A DNA stretch of 64,000 nucleotides, taken from Serratia fonticola (GTDB taxonomy: Bacteria; Pseudomonadota; Gammaproteobacteria; Enterobacterales; Enterobacteriaceae). The translations under genes and the position numbers were made by a program. Of the stretch, positions 34,464 through 43,331 are shown piece by piece (within the stretch, counting starts at the first letter, position 1; every line of letters starts with the position of its first letter). The notes under the pieces were generated by a model. It was given only the letters and a program-made list of their open reading frames with translations, ran no database searches and had not been told where the DNA came from. The stretch covers positions 3,038,001-3,102,000 of the forward strand of contig NZ_VFMK01000001.1 of the NCBI RefSeq assembly GCF_006715025.1, given 5' to 3'.

Positions 34464-34487
34464 AAAAACACCCGGCTAACCGGGTGT
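34464..34487 (-). terminator. asr terminator
   Basis: ACACCCGG-CTAA-CCGGGTGT is a perfect 8-bp stem followed on the minus strand by TTTTT (complement of 34464-34468). It lies about 50 bp after the asr stop and just before ydgU. Confidence 0.88.
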
Positions 34488-34537
34488 TGTACAAATTTTG
34501 CCAGAACAGGTGAGGGGTGCCTCACAACGGTTCGCTA

Positions 34538-34825
34538 TCATGCAGCCGGAGTTGCTGCTTTTTTGCTGGCTTTTTTGTGGTGCTTTTTAGCTGCCTGGGC
34601 TTTTTGGGCCGGGGCTTTTTTACCGCTGGCTTTGTGGTGCTTCTTGGCTGCCTGCGCTTTTTGCTCGGTAGTTTTCTTCGCGTGATGTTTTTTCATATGA
34701 GTGGTTTTAGCCGGAGCAGACTGAGTCGTGGTCGCAGCAGCAGCAGGTGCGGCAGCTTCAGCTGCGAAAGCGACAGAAGACAAGCCCATTGCAGCGGCAA
34801 CAACCAGAGCTAATACTTTTTTCAT
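34538..34825 (-). CDS. asr: Acid shock protein Asr
   Basis: A 95-residue periplasmic protein with a signal peptide (KKVLALVVAAAMGLSSVAFA). The basic body of Ala, Lys, His and Gln contains the repeated motif KAQAAKKHHK twice (with flanking variants). Asr is strongly induced by acid and is an intrinsically disordered chaperone-like protein. GAGGA lies 7 bp before the second of two tandem ATGs, so I start there. A near-consensus RstA box lies upstream at 34931. Confidence 0.95.
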   Translation of the reverse strand: MKKVLALVVAAAMGLSSVAFAAEAAAPAAAATTTQSAPAKTTHMKKHHAKKTTEQKAQAAKKHHKASGKKAPAQKAQAAKKHHKKASKKAATPAA

Positions 34826-34930
34826 CATTGAATCCTCAAATTTCTGTTTGTGTATCAACCCCACTGCGGGGCCGTTGAAAGAATATTATGCAAAGCTGGC
34901 AATGCTTTCCGTGAGTGATTGGTTTCGGCT

Positions 34931-34944
34931 TGTAACCTAATGTA
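34931..34944 (-). promoter_or_regulatory. RstA box of the asr promoter
   Basis: On the minus strand this reads TACATTAGGTTACA, one mismatch from the RstA consensus TACATNTNGTTACA. It starts 106 bp upstream of the asr ATG, with a CATAAT -10-like element in between. RstA is encoded at 39393-40118. Confidence 0.75.
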
Positions 34945-35010
34945 CAAGCAGGCGATACCTCAGCGTCAGGTGCTATACTGGGCATGAGGTGATGTCATAA
35001 GAGACTGAAA

Positions 35011-35556
35011 ATGAAAGATATCGAGATCCGCAGTGGTCTGGCACCCTGTGGCAGTATCCAGATTGCTTATGAGGATTGGGGGGACGAGACGCATCCTCCG
35101 CTGCTGCTGATCATGGGCATTGGTGCTCAAATGCTGTTGTGGCCAGACGATTTCTGCCAGAGGTTGGTAGAGAGTGGTTTTCGGGTGATTCGATTTGATA
35201 ACCGCGATGTGGGGCTCTCTTCCCAAACGAGGGAAAAGCGGCGGCAACCTTTAGGCTGGCAAACGCCTGTGCCTTATACGCTGGCAGATATGGCGCAGGA
35301 TGCGGTGCAATTGCTCGATCATCTGCGCATTCCTAAAGCACACGTTTTAGGTGGATCGATGGGGGGCATGATTGCGCAGATCCTGGCGGCAGACTATCCG
35401 CAACGTGTTATCTCGTTAATCATTCTGTTCTCCAGTACCAACCAACCCCTGTTGCCTCCGCCAGCACCAGCACTGGAGAGCTTGGAGAAAATCCTTCAGT
35501 TGCCGCTCGTTCCACTGGAGTTAATCTTTGACCAGACCTGTCCCCTCTTATTTTAG
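35011..35556 (+). pseudogene. Truncated alpha/beta hydrolase
   Basis: A 181-residue frame showing the front half of an alpha/beta hydrolase: LLLIMGIGAQMLLWP with the oxyanion region, RFDNRDVGLS, and the nucleophile elbow GGSMGG near residue 119. Family members run to roughly 280-300 residues and place the catalytic Asp and His in the missing half. The frame stops at TTTTAG after FDQTCPLLF, and the ~100 bp beyond it do not contain the missing part in any frame I checked. It is probably a deletion remnant, though a short protein may still be made. Confidence 0.7.
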
Positions 35557-35655
35557 TTACAACATACATATAGAGTTATGTAACCTGCCACTATGTGACA
35601 GCGGCTGTCGGGGAAGGCCAGTGCGCCATGAGACCTCACCAGGTCTCCAGCGGGG

Positions 35656-36456
35656 TCAAGGCAGAATGATTTTATCTCCCGTTGCCGGGCTTAAGGTATT
35701 CGGCAGCCACAGTTGTCCCCAAGGCCCCGTGCAATGACATCCCATCACTTGCTCTGGCTGTATCTGGCTGAGAAAACGCTGTATTTTCAGCAAACGCTGC
35801 GGTGAGGCATACCTCAGGTGAAGTCCGCCAATCAGGGCGTAGATCCGATTGATTCCGGTGATGTTCTGACAGTGTCGAACAATGTTGATAACCCCACGAT
35901 GCCCGCATCCGGTGATAATCACCAGACCACGATCGGATTTATAAATCAGTACGCCCTCGTCGTCGACGTAATCTGGCGATGGTGTAGAACCCGTAATGAT
36001 TCCATAGGCTTTGGGCGCAGCAACCTCAATTTCGCCAGACCAAATAAAGCGCTCGCTGATCTGCAAGGGCGCGCGGGTAAACACCATGGCGTGACGCGAA
36101 TAATCCACGGTGGGTGATAACCGCTTAATTTTGCGCACATAACCCATGATATTGACCGCGGCATAACGTTCATCCTTTACCCCTGGATGGCAAATTATGC
36201 GCGTGTTATCAGGCAGCCAGGGAACACCGCCGCTGTGATCGTAATGACCATGTGAGAGCACGGTGGCAGACAAATTATCGAGATTAACCCCTAACACGCG
36301 GGCATTATGCAGGAAACTGCCATCTGGCCCGGTATCAAACAGTACGGCGTCTGACTCGTCCTGAATCAGCAGGCTTAGCCCGGGTTTGGCGATCAGGGCA
36401 TTATCTGCTCCCCGGCTTCGGCGATTTTCAAGTAACACATCAATTGTTAACGTCAT
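35656..36456 (-). CDS. MBL-fold metallohydrolase
   Basis: A 266-residue metallo-beta-lactamase-fold protein of the COG1237 type, a group often annotated from archaeal methanopterin-pathway enzymes. Metal ligands are in LSHGHYDHSGGVPWL, TGCGHRGV and the late GGLHL / MGCHC stretches. The specific substrate is not known. The ATG at 36456 with AGGG upstream is chosen over the GTG at 36462. It is convergent with the truncated hydrolase and lies downstream of the M32 peptidase on the same strand. Confidence 0.88.
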   Translation of the reverse strand: MTLTIDVLLENRRSRGADNALIAKPGLSLLIQDESDAVLFDTGPDGSFLHNARVLGVNLDNLSATVLSHGHYDHSGGVPWLPDNTRIICHPGVKDERYAAVNIMGYVRKIKRLSPTVDYSRHAMVFTRAPLQISERFIWSGEIEVAAPKAYGIITGSTPSPDYVDDEGVLIYKSDRGLVIITGCGHRGVINIVRHCQNITGINRIYALIGGLHLRYASPQRLLKIQRFLSQIQPEQVMGCHCTGPWGQLWLPNTLSPATGDKIILP

Positions 36457-36494
36457 GCACACCCTGTTATCGATTGGGGGTAATCCAGATGAGT

Positions 36495-36521
36495 GACGTT
36501 AAGGCTTAAAGCCCTAACGTC
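36495..36521 (-). terminator. Hairpin after the M32 carboxypeptidase
   Basis: GACGTTAAGGCTT and AAGCCCTAACGTC form a 13-bp stem with one mismatch, about 18 bp after the stop at 36539. There is no T-run. Confidence 0.5.
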
Positions 36522-36538
36522 CCCATCCAATGCAGAGG

Positions 36539-38035
36539 TTACAGATAGCGGTTTTCCAGATGCTGACGGAAATAGCGTGGATTCAAGGTTTCACCGGTGG
36601 CGTTGGTGATCAAGGTGTCGGTAGGGTAGCGGCTGCCATGGCGCCAGATATTTTGCTGTAGCCAATGGAACAGTGCGTGCAGGTTACCGGCCGTAATATC
36701 TTCACTCAATTTAGGTATGGCGGCGCGTGCACTGTTAAATAACTGGGCGGCGTACATGGCACCCAGGGTATACGTTGGGAAGTAACCGAAGGCGCCATCT
36801 GTCCAGTGAATATCCTGCATACAGCCATTGCGATAGTCGCCAACGGTATCCAGGCCAAGGTAGCTGTGCATTTTTTCATTCCATAATGCCGGGATATCGT
36901 CTACGTCAATTTCACTTTCGATCAGCGCGCGCTCAATCTCGTAACGCAGCATTACGTGTGCCGGATAACTGACCTCATCGGCATCGACGCGGATCAAACC
37001 GGGCCGTACGCGTTGATTGAGGCGGATAAAGTTGTTTTCTTCAAGGGCGGGCTGTTCGCCAAATTGCTTGATGATCAGTGGACGCAGGATCTTGAGGAAA
37101 TCCTCACCACGGGCCAATTGCATCTCAAAGAACAGGCTTTGTGACTCATGGATTGCGGTAGAGCGGGCCAACGCGATCGGTTGACCGAGCCATTCACGCG
37201 GCAGATTCTGCTCGTAACGGGCATGTCCGGTCTCATGAACGATGCCGAGTAGCGCAGTAAGGAACTCTTTTTCGTTGTAGCGCGTGGTGATACGTACATC
37301 TTCCGGCACGCCGCCACAGAAAGGATGAGCACTGACATCAACGCGTCCGCCGTCAAAATCAAACCCGAGCAATTTCATCACGCTCAGGCTGAGTTTACGC
37401 TGAGTTTCAACATTGAACGGGCCCTGAGGGATCAGACAGGGTTCCTGTTGCTGCTTGGCGACCACTTTTTGTAACAACTCAGGCAGCCAGGTTTTTAAAT
37501 CACCAAAGATACGCTCCAGATCGGCGCTACGCATGCCAGGCTCATACAGATTCAGCAAGGCATCATAACGGCTGACACCGGCCGCCTGCGCCCGGATTTG
37601 TGCCTCCTCCCGACTTAGCTTGACCACGTCACGCAGGTTATCGCTAAAGCCTTCCCAGTCGTTAGCAGGGCGCTGGGTTCGCCAGGCGTGTTCACAGCGT
37701 GCACCGGCCAGTGACTTGGCTTCCACCAACGATCCCGGCACCAATACGGCATTGTCATACTGGCGGCGCATTTCGTGCAGGTTGGCACGGTCAAACTCGT
37801 TGAGTGACTCCTGCTGTGCCCGATCAAGCAAAGCTCCGGTTTTCTGCGCTGTCAGGATCTGATGCTTAAGCACGTTCAGCTCCGCCAGGGCTTCAGAACG
37901 CGCTTTATTGCCACCCGGTGGCATCATGGTTTGCATATCCCAACCGCTGATGGCGGAGAGGTGATCAAAGCGCGATAAGCGGGTGAAAATGGCTCGCAAT
38001 TCTTCGTAGGCTGATGGCGATTTTGCAGATGTCAT
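36539..38035 (-). CDS. M32-family metallocarboxypeptidase
   Basis: A 498-residue thermostable-carboxypeptidase-1-type (M32) enzyme that trims C-terminal residues from peptides in the cytoplasm. The zinc site HEXXH is present as HETGH (IVHETGHARYEQ). Other family markers are IHESQSLFFE, the late RVDADEVSYPAHVMLRYEIE and the DGAFGYFPTYTLGAMYA stretch. GGAG precedes the ATG. It ends just upstream of the MBL gene and begins 56 bp after rstB; E. coli has tus and fumC at this position instead. Confidence 0.95.
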   Translation of the reverse strand: MTSAKSPSAYEELRAIFTRLSRFDHLSAISGWDMQTMMPPGGNKARSEALAELNVLKHQILTAQKTGALLDRAQQESLNEFDRANLHEMRRQYDNAVLVPGSLVEAKSLAGARCEHAWRTQRPANDWEGFSDNLRDVVKLSREEAQIRAQAAGVSRYDALLNLYEPGMRSADLERIFGDLKTWLPELLQKVVAKQQQEPCLIPQGPFNVETQRKLSLSVMKLLGFDFDGGRVDVSAHPFCGGVPEDVRITTRYNEKEFLTALLGIVHETGHARYEQNLPREWLGQPIALARSTAIHESQSLFFEMQLARGEDFLKILRPLIIKQFGEQPALEENNFIRLNQRVRPGLIRVDADEVSYPAHVMLRYEIERALIESEIDVDDIPALWNEKMHSYLGLDTVGDYRNGCMQDIHWTDGAFGYFPTYTLGAMYAAQLFNSARAAIPKLSEDITAGNLHALFHWLQQNIWRHGSRYPTDTLITNATGETLNPRYFRQHLENRYL

Positions 38036-38091
38036 GCTGTTAACTCCATATTGTGCCCCTCAGATTGAAAGGGCGGATCTCGAACCGCGGG

Positions 38092-39396
38092 TTATACCGG
38101 CTCTGATTTTATCTCTAGGACAGACTTAACCGGCCAGCAGAAGCGGAAACTGGCACCGCCTAAGGAACTGGCTTCCACATAGACATGGCCTTGATAGGCT
38201 ACCGCGATGGAGTGAACGATTGCCAGCCCAAGCCCGCAGCCGCCGGTGGCACGATCGCGGCTTGGATCAAGGCGCACGAAGGGCTCGAACACCCGTTCAC
38301 GCTCTTCTGGCGGAATACCCGGGCCGTCATCTTCCACTTGCAGGCAGGCAGCGTCGCCATCAAACCACAGGCCGACACGTAATCGCTGCTCGCAATAGCG
38401 CAGTGCATTATTGACCAGGTTATCGAGCACTCGCTCCATCAAGCGCAGGTCGACACCACCAAAATCCCCGGTATGTGGGATGTTCAGTTCGATATCACGG
38501 TCTGGGTGGAGCAACTGCATATCGGCCACTTTGTCCTGTAGCCAACCGGGCAGATCGATGGGTTCAATATTCAGTGCAACCTGCGGACGATCCAGACGTG
38601 CGTAGGTCAGCAACTCGTCAATCAGGGATTCTAGCTGGCCAATATCGCGGTTTAATGCCTGCTGCTCGCTTTCTGAGAGGTTCTCACTCATTGCCAGCCG
38701 GTAACGCAGACGAACCAGAGGGGTACGCAGCTCATGTGCAATACCGTCAATCAGCTGTTTTTTACTGGCGATCAGTGTGTTGACGTTATCCGCCATTTGG
38801 TTGAAAGCGACACCAAGCCGATAGAGGCTGGAGGTTTGTACAAAATGCGTGCGTTCATCAAGATGGCCCGCGCCCAGACGTTGCGCGGCATTTTCCAGTT
38901 TCAGCAGATCCTGCCAATGCGGGCGCATCCACAGGAATACCGGTAGAGCTAGCGACATACCGATAAAGATCAGCAACACCAAATCCAGGATTCGCATCTG
39001 GTGCAGATAAAACAGGTAAGGGATAGGGCCAACAACCAGCACGTAATGACTGCGCGGAATGCGTTGCATAAAGGTGTAACGATCGTCCAGCGCGATGATT
39101 TCGCCCAAACGCAGGCGCTTGGCGAGATCTTCGCTCAGGTTCTGCTTGCCGAGCGGCTCGATATGCAGCTTGAACGACAGGTTCAAATCCAGGGTAGCAA
39201 TGGTTTTGTTCCAATCCTTCAGCGGGATTTCCCGCAGTTCGCTGCGCATCAGATACAGCGAACTTTTCATCAGATCGTCCATCGACTGCCGCCCGGCGCG
39301 TTCGGCAGTAACCTTGTAAACCAGGCCAACCAGCATGGCCATGACCAGGAAACAGACGAACAGCAAGAGGAAGAATTGAACAAAAAGTTTTCTCAT
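38092..39396 (-). CDS. rstB: Sensor histidine kinase RstB
   Basis: A 434-residue inner-membrane sensor kinase. TM1 is at about 5-27, followed by a short periplasmic domain, TM2 at about 135-155, a HAMP segment, and the phosphoacceptor His in GIAHELRTPLVRLRY. The ATPase domain shows N box (NLVNNALRYC), G1 (EDDGPGIP) and G2 (GGCGLGLAI). It pairs with RstA, part of the PhoP-linked network. The start overlaps the rstA stop by 4 bp. Confidence 0.95.
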   Translation of the reverse strand: MRKLFVQFFLLLFVCFLVMAMLVGLVYKVTAERAGRQSMDDLMKSSLYLMRSELREIPLKDWNKTIATLDLNLSFKLHIEPLGKQNLSEDLAKRLRLGEIIALDDRYTFMQRIPRSHYVLVVGPIPYLFYLHQMRILDLVLLIFIGMSLALPVFLWMRPHWQDLLKLENAAQRLGAGHLDERTHFVQTSSLYRLGVAFNQMADNVNTLIASKKQLIDGIAHELRTPLVRLRYRLAMSENLSESEQQALNRDIGQLESLIDELLTYARLDRPQVALNIEPIDLPGWLQDKVADMQLLHPDRDIELNIPHTGDFGGVDLRLMERVLDNLVNNALRYCEQRLRVGLWFDGDAACLQVEDDGPGIPPEERERVFEPFVRLDPSRDRATGGCGLGLAIVHSIAVAYQGHVYVEASSLGGASFRFCWPVKSVLEIKSEPV

Positions 39397-40118
39397 TGCT
39401 GTACCGATGCCCAGGCGTTAGGTGCGAACAGGTAACCCTTATTGCGCACCGTCTTGATACGGAAAGGTTCTAACGCATTATCGTACAGTTTGCGGCGCAG
39501 GCGCGAGATGGCGACGTCAATACTACGATCCATGCCGTCATAGCTGACGCCACGCAGGTTTTTCAACAGTGCCTCACGGTCCATAATCTGGCCCGCATGG
39601 GTTGCCAGCTCCCACAACAGATCAAAGTCAGAGGTGGAAAGGGTGATAATCTCTTCTCCCAATGTCACCTGCCGATTGACCGGATCGATGCACAACAAGC
39701 CAAAATGCAGCGCATTGTGTTGCGTGATCGCTTGTGTCGGTTCTTCTTTGGGTTGGTTGCCGTGCTGGCGCAGATGCAGACGCAAGCGAGCCAGCAGGAC
39801 TGCAGGCGGCGTGGTTTTCAAAATATAGTCATGGGCACCCATCTCCAGGGACAGGATATGGTTCATATCGCTGTCCAAAGAGGTGAGCAGCACGATAGGG
39901 CCTGGATAAACAGGACGCAGATCGCGGCAAAGCGTCATGCCATCTTTACCGGGTAACATGATATCCAGCAACACCAAATCTGGCTGTTCCCGCTCGATAC
40001 AGGCCTGCGCGGTGTCACCACGCGGTTCAATAATAACGTCAATATCATGTTTGCCCAGATAAGCGGCAATCAGTTTGCCGACTTCTGGGTCGTCTTCCAC
40101 AAAAACAATTTTAGTCAT
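39393..40118 (-). CDS. rstA: Response regulator RstA
   Basis: A 241-residue OmpR/PhoB-type regulator. The receiver domain has the acidic pair EDD at residues 8-10, phospho-acceptor Asp52 (LLDIMLPG) and the conserved Lys in LKTTPP. The DNA-binding winged helix includes SDFDLLWELATHAGQ and DVAISRLRRKLYDN. RstA binds TACATNTNGTTACA and activates asr; a matching site lies at 34931. I did not find a PhoP box in the short gap upstream. Confidence 0.96.
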   Translation of the reverse strand: MTKIVFVEDDPEVGKLIAAYLGKHDIDVIIEPRGDTAQACIEREQPDLVLLDIMLPGKDGMTLCRDLRPVYPGPIVLLTSLDSDMNHILSLEMGAHDYILKTTPPAVLLARLRLHLRQHGNQPKEEPTQAITQHNALHFGLLCIDPVNRQVTLGEEIITLSTSDFDLLWELATHAGQIMDREALLKNLRGVSYDGMDRSIDVAISRLRRKLYDNALEPFRIKTVRNKGYLFAPNAWASVQQ

Positions 40119-40149
40119 AATCGGGGTTTTATAAGAAAAACGGCATTCA

Positions 40150-40180
40150 GCATAGCCTGCCTACCGGCATTGTGCTATGC
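40150..40180. repeat. Inverted repeat between folM and rstA
   Basis: GCATAGC at 40150-40156 and GCTATGC at 40174-40180 form a perfect 7-bp inverted repeat around TGCCTACCGGCATTGT, in the 69-bp gap. It could be an attenuator-like hairpin or an operator; neither is established. Confidence 0.4.
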
Positions 40181-40187
40181 CCATGAT

Positions 40188-40910
40188 TCAGCGCAATGGC
40201 CGTCCACCATCAACGCCGTGCGTACGCCCAGTCACATAACGGCTGTTCATCAGGTAATCTACCAGATTCACCACCTCGCTTTCGCCTGGGGCGATTTTCA
40301 TCAGCGACTTCGCCAATGCCTGCTGACGGTACTCGTCGTCGTCACCAGGGTTGAAGATAATCAACGCCGGGGCAATGGCGTTGACCTTCACTTCGGGAGC
40401 CAGTTTGCGGGCAAACGAGCGGGTCATATTATCCAGCGCGGCCTTGCTGGCGGCATAGGCAATATGTTTGTCGCTGCCTTTTTCCACCACATAATCGGTC
40501 AGATGAATAATGTCGGCACCGGCCAAACCCTGGCCCAGTAAACAGGGCTCCAGCAGTTGGTTTAACAGGTAAGGGGTGTAAACATGAATCTGCAACATTG
40601 AGGCCATCACCTGTTCCGGCGGTACACTGCTGGACTCTGCCAGCCAGGCGCTGGCGTTATGGATCACCGCACGTAGCTTTGGGGCGGTTTGCTTGACCTG
40701 CTCGGCAAAACGGTAGATCCCCTCGTTGGTGGAAAAGTCACCCTGCAGGCAAATCGCCCCCAGGCTTTTCAGGTCAGCTAACGCCGGGTAGTCGCTGCGA
40801 TAGGCAATGATAACGGGAGTTCCACGTTGCAAAAACGACTTGGCCAGTGCCAGTCCAATTCGACGAGCACCGCCGGTAATGAGCACCGGGGCCGAGTTAT
40901 GAGATACCAT
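40188..40910 (-). CDS. folM: Dihydromonapterin reductase FolM
   Basis: A 240-residue short-chain dehydrogenase/reductase that makes tetrahydromonapterin and has weak dihydrofolate reductase activity. The cofactor motif is LITGGARRIGLA (TGxxRxIG, pteridine-reductase style), with catalytic Tyr and Lys in AYAASKAAL, and a C-terminal VTGRTHGVDGGR. It lies upstream of rstA on the same strand; E. coli has ydgC between them, which is missing here. Confidence 0.94.
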   Translation of the reverse strand: MVSHNSAPVLITGGARRIGLALAKSFLQRGTPVIIAYRSDYPALADLKSLGAICLQGDFSTNEGIYRFAEQVKQTAPKLRAVIHNASAWLAESSSVPPEQVMASMLQIHVYTPYLLNQLLEPCLLGQGLAGADIIHLTDYVVEKGSDKHIAYAASKAALDNMTRSFARKLAPEVKVNAIAPALIIFNPGDDDEYRQQALAKSLMKIAPGESEVVNLVDYLMNSRYVTGRTHGVDGGRPLR

Positions 40911-41134
40911 CGAGTAAAGCTCCTGGACAAGCTGGCAAACATTAAGGGAATTATGCCATTATACGCCAGAAAGCGGTTAACGCTTCCCATCGATTATCCA
41001 TTTCAGGTGTGTATACATTGTCAATTTCAAGCGGCGGTCAGGCAATAATCGCACATGTTTACAGCCGCCCAGCAACAACGCCACAGCTTGAATGGCAACA
41101 GCTACACCCCACTGGTCAAAAGAGGAACAGGAGG

Positions 41135-41551
41135 ATGGACAGCAATCATCTTGCCCCCATCGCGCACAGTGAGAGACTCTGCTTAGACTACATGGATTTT
41201 TTATCCGCATCCTGCAAGAAGCAATGGCGTTTTATCGATGCAATCTATGGCGTGATGCCTATCTTCGGCATGGTATTAAAATCGCATGCGCCGGAGGCTC
41301 AAACGCGCAAAGAGCAATTTAAAGCTTTGGCCTTACAGGTCGTTTCGACCCAGGTGAGTGATGAAACCAACATTATTCGCCTGATTGACCTGGCGATGCA
41401 GCAACAGCTGGCAGTTTTTGATATCCAATTGCCCTATCCATTGGCAGTAGAGCAATTGTCTTCAATTGAAAAAGAGTGCGCAGATAGGGTGGTGGTTACG
41501 CAAGTGGGTGAAAAGATCACGATTACCGCCCAGTCACCGCGTGGAAATTGA
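41135..41551 (+). CDS. Uncharacterised cytosolic protein
   Basis: A 138-residue protein that I do not recognise. It has no signal peptide. Predicted features are an alpha-helical N-terminal half (SERLCLDYMDFLSASCKKQWRFIDAIYGVMP) with two cysteines and a strand-rich end. I start at 41135 with GAGGA 8 bp upstream; the longer frame from 41009 adds sequence without protein-like character. It is divergent from folM and convergent with ydgI. Confidence 0.68.
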   Translation: MDSNHLAPIAHSERLCLDYMDFLSASCKKQWRFIDAIYGVMPIFGMVLKSHAPEAQTRKEQFKALALQVVSTQVSDETNIIRLIDLAMQQQLAVFDIQLPYPLAVEQLSSIEKECADRVVVTQVGEKITITAQSPRGN

Positions 41552-41568
41552 CCGGGGAAGCCCCGGTC
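41550..41568. terminator. Hairpin between the 41135 gene and ydgI
   Basis: GACCGGGG-AAG-CCCCGGTC is a perfect 8-bp stem that starts in the stop codon of the upstream gene and ends 10 bp before the ydgI stop. It lacks a T-run. Confidence 0.5.
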
Positions 41569-41577
41569 TGTCAGGCA

Positions 41578-42969
41578 CTATTGCAGCATAAACCAGCCGG
41601 CGGGCACGGTTGCAACCAACAGCAAAAATACCGTGCCTTTCTCCAGCCGGCTGAGCAGTTTTACGTCTTCATGCCCGCTGCGGGCATACATGAACACCAG
41701 CAAACCTGGGGCATATAACAGCACCGACATCAGCAGGTGCATCAAGCCCGAAGCGTAGAGCAGCCATATTCCATACAGACAAGCACCGATAGCGGCAAAG
41801 ATTAAACGCTTATCCTGCCGCTTGCGTGCCACTTTGAACAGGAAAGCACCTACCAGAAAATAGGGCACCAGAATCATCTCGGAGGCAATGGTCAGCAGCG
41901 AGTTGTAATTGCTGCCCGTCAGCCAGATGATGACCAGCGCGATTTGTACGGCACCATTGGTGAGCCACAGAGAGGCTGAAGGGGCATGGTTCTGGTTCTG
42001 CTTGCCGAAAATCCTGGGGAATGCGCCATGTTGTGCGGCCAGCAAAGGCACTTCAGCTGCCATTATGGTCCAGCTCAGGTAGGCTCCACAGACCGAAACG
42101 ATGAGCCCCGTGGCGATAATCACATCCCCCCAAGGGCCAATCAGATCCACCATGAGCACGGCCATTGACGGGTTACGCATCTCGGCCAGTTCGCTGCGCG
42201 GGACCACCCCCAGTGAAAGCAGGGTGATCACCAGATAAACCGCCAGGGCGGAGAGCACGGCCAGCATGGTGGCACGGCCAACATCTTTTTTATTACGCGC
42301 TCTGGCGGATACCACCACTGCACCTTCAACGCCGATAAACACCCACAGGGTGATCAGCATGGTGTCTTTTACCTGCTGCCAAACTGGCGTACCCAATGCC
42401 ACACCGTGGAAATCCAGGGAGAAGGTCTCCATCTTGAAGGCGAAAGCCGCCAGCACGGCAAACAGGCCGAGAGGGAGTAACTTGGCGAGGGTGGCCACCA
42501 GATTGATACTTGCCGCCGTCTGTACACCGCGCAAAACCAATGCGTGTACGATCCACAACAGCAGGGATTCGGCAATCAGTGCCTGCCAGGTATTGCCATC
42601 ACCGAGGATCACCGTACCACTGCGATCGGTAAACAGGCTTAGTGCGGCAAAAACAATCACCAGATAAGACACATTGGCGATCACCGCACACAACCAATAG
42701 CCCCAAGCGGAACAAAAACCTACCAATTCACCGAAGCCCTCTTTGGCGTAGGTGAAAATCCCACCATCCAGATCGGGACGCAAACGCGTCAGCAATAGCA
42801 TGGCAAACGCCAGGAACAGAATGCCAACACCAGTGATCGCCCAGCCTATCAATAAGGCTGCCGGGCTGGCGACTTCGGCCATATTCTGCGGCAAGCTGAA
42901 GACACCCGCGCCGAGCATTGAGCTGAGCACCAAGGCGGTTAACGCGGTAAGACCAAGTTTTCTTTCCAA
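41578..42969 (-). CDS. ydgI: YdgI, arginine:ornithine antiporter-like APC transporter
   Basis: A 463-residue, 12-helix amino acid antiporter of the APC basic-amino-acid/ArcD group. Markers include MLGAGVFSLPQNMA near the start, GWAITGVGILFLAFAM, GFCSAWGYWL, and FIGVEGAVVVSARARNKKDVG. The start codon appears to be TTG at 42969 with AGGA 8 bp upstream, and the protein matches the family from residue 1. No arc deiminase genes are adjacent, so the exact substrate pair is inferred from family only. Confidence 0.92.
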   Translation of the reverse strand: MERKLGLTALTALVLSSMLGAGVFSLPQNMAEVASPAALLIGWAITGVGILFLAFAMLLLTRLRPDLDGGIFTYAKEGFGELVGFCSAWGYWLCAVIANVSYLVIVFAALSLFTDRSGTVILGDGNTWQALIAESLLLWIVHALVLRGVQTAASINLVATLAKLLPLGLFAVLAAFAFKMETFSLDFHGVALGTPVWQQVKDTMLITLWVFIGVEGAVVVSARARNKKDVGRATMLAVLSALAVYLVITLLSLGVVPRSELAEMRNPSMAVLMVDLIGPWGDVIIATGLIVSVCGAYLSWTIMAAEVPLLAAQHGAFPRIFGKQNQNHAPSASLWLTNGAVQIALVIIWLTGSNYNSLLTIASEMILVPYFLVGAFLFKVARKRQDKRLIFAAIGACLYGIWLLYASGLMHLLMSVLLYAPGLLVFMYARSGHEDVKLLSRLEKGTVFLLLVATVPAGWFMLQ

Positions 42970-43011
42970 TGAGGGATCCTGAAACAGAATAAGCCACTAT
43001 TTCCCGCCGCC

Positions 43012-43109
43012 TTTCAAGCTGTAGCGTTGCTATCTGCAAGCACGGATCCCAGTCACTTACCGGAGTAGCCTCCAGGGGCATGCTTTTGCAGCCAGGCTGC
43101 AACTTGAAA
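43012..43109. repeat. Enterobacterial palindromic intergenic repeat, copy A
   Basis: A 98-bp imperfect palindrome with arms TTTCAAGCTGTAGC and GCTGCAACTTGAAA (12 of 14 complementary) and a CACTTAC-CGG-AGTAG core. It shares the TTGAA / GCAGC / CACTTAC layout with the copy at 23491. It looks like an interspersed element I recall from Serratia and Yersinia genomes. Confidence 0.75.
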
Positions 43110-43283
43110 TTTATAGGGGATATAAATAGCCGTGCAGCGAAATGTTATGGCAATCACTGCACGAGCAGGCAATAAGCCTAAAAATTGGCGCAAATTCTAC
43201 GGAGTGATGCTGGCAGATGCAATGATTGGTTATGCGAGTTTGATAAAAACTTATTCAGCCAGGAGGAGGATTATGCAGGGAAG

Positions 43284-43308
43284 AAAAAGGGCAGCTCAAT
43301 TGCTGCCC
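43284..43308 (-). terminator. ydgH terminator
   Basis: GGGCAGC-TCAATT-GCTGCCC is a 7-bp stem; on the minus strand it is followed by TTTTTC. It lies 24 bp after the ydgH stop. Confidence 0.88.
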
Positions 43309-43331
43309 GATAGTCAACGTCAATACGATAA

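Larger units (their letters stand above)
42970..43331. other. Intergenic region ydgI-ydgH
   Basis: The 362-bp gap holds a palindromic repeat at 43012-43109 and the ydgH terminator at 43289-43308. The open frame 43132-43404 runs antisense into ydgH and is not considered real. Confidence 0.6.

Noticed and set aside
40119..40187. A PhoP box in front of rstA
   Set aside because: PhoP control of rstA is known in E. coli, but I could not find two GTTTA-type half-sites in this gap.
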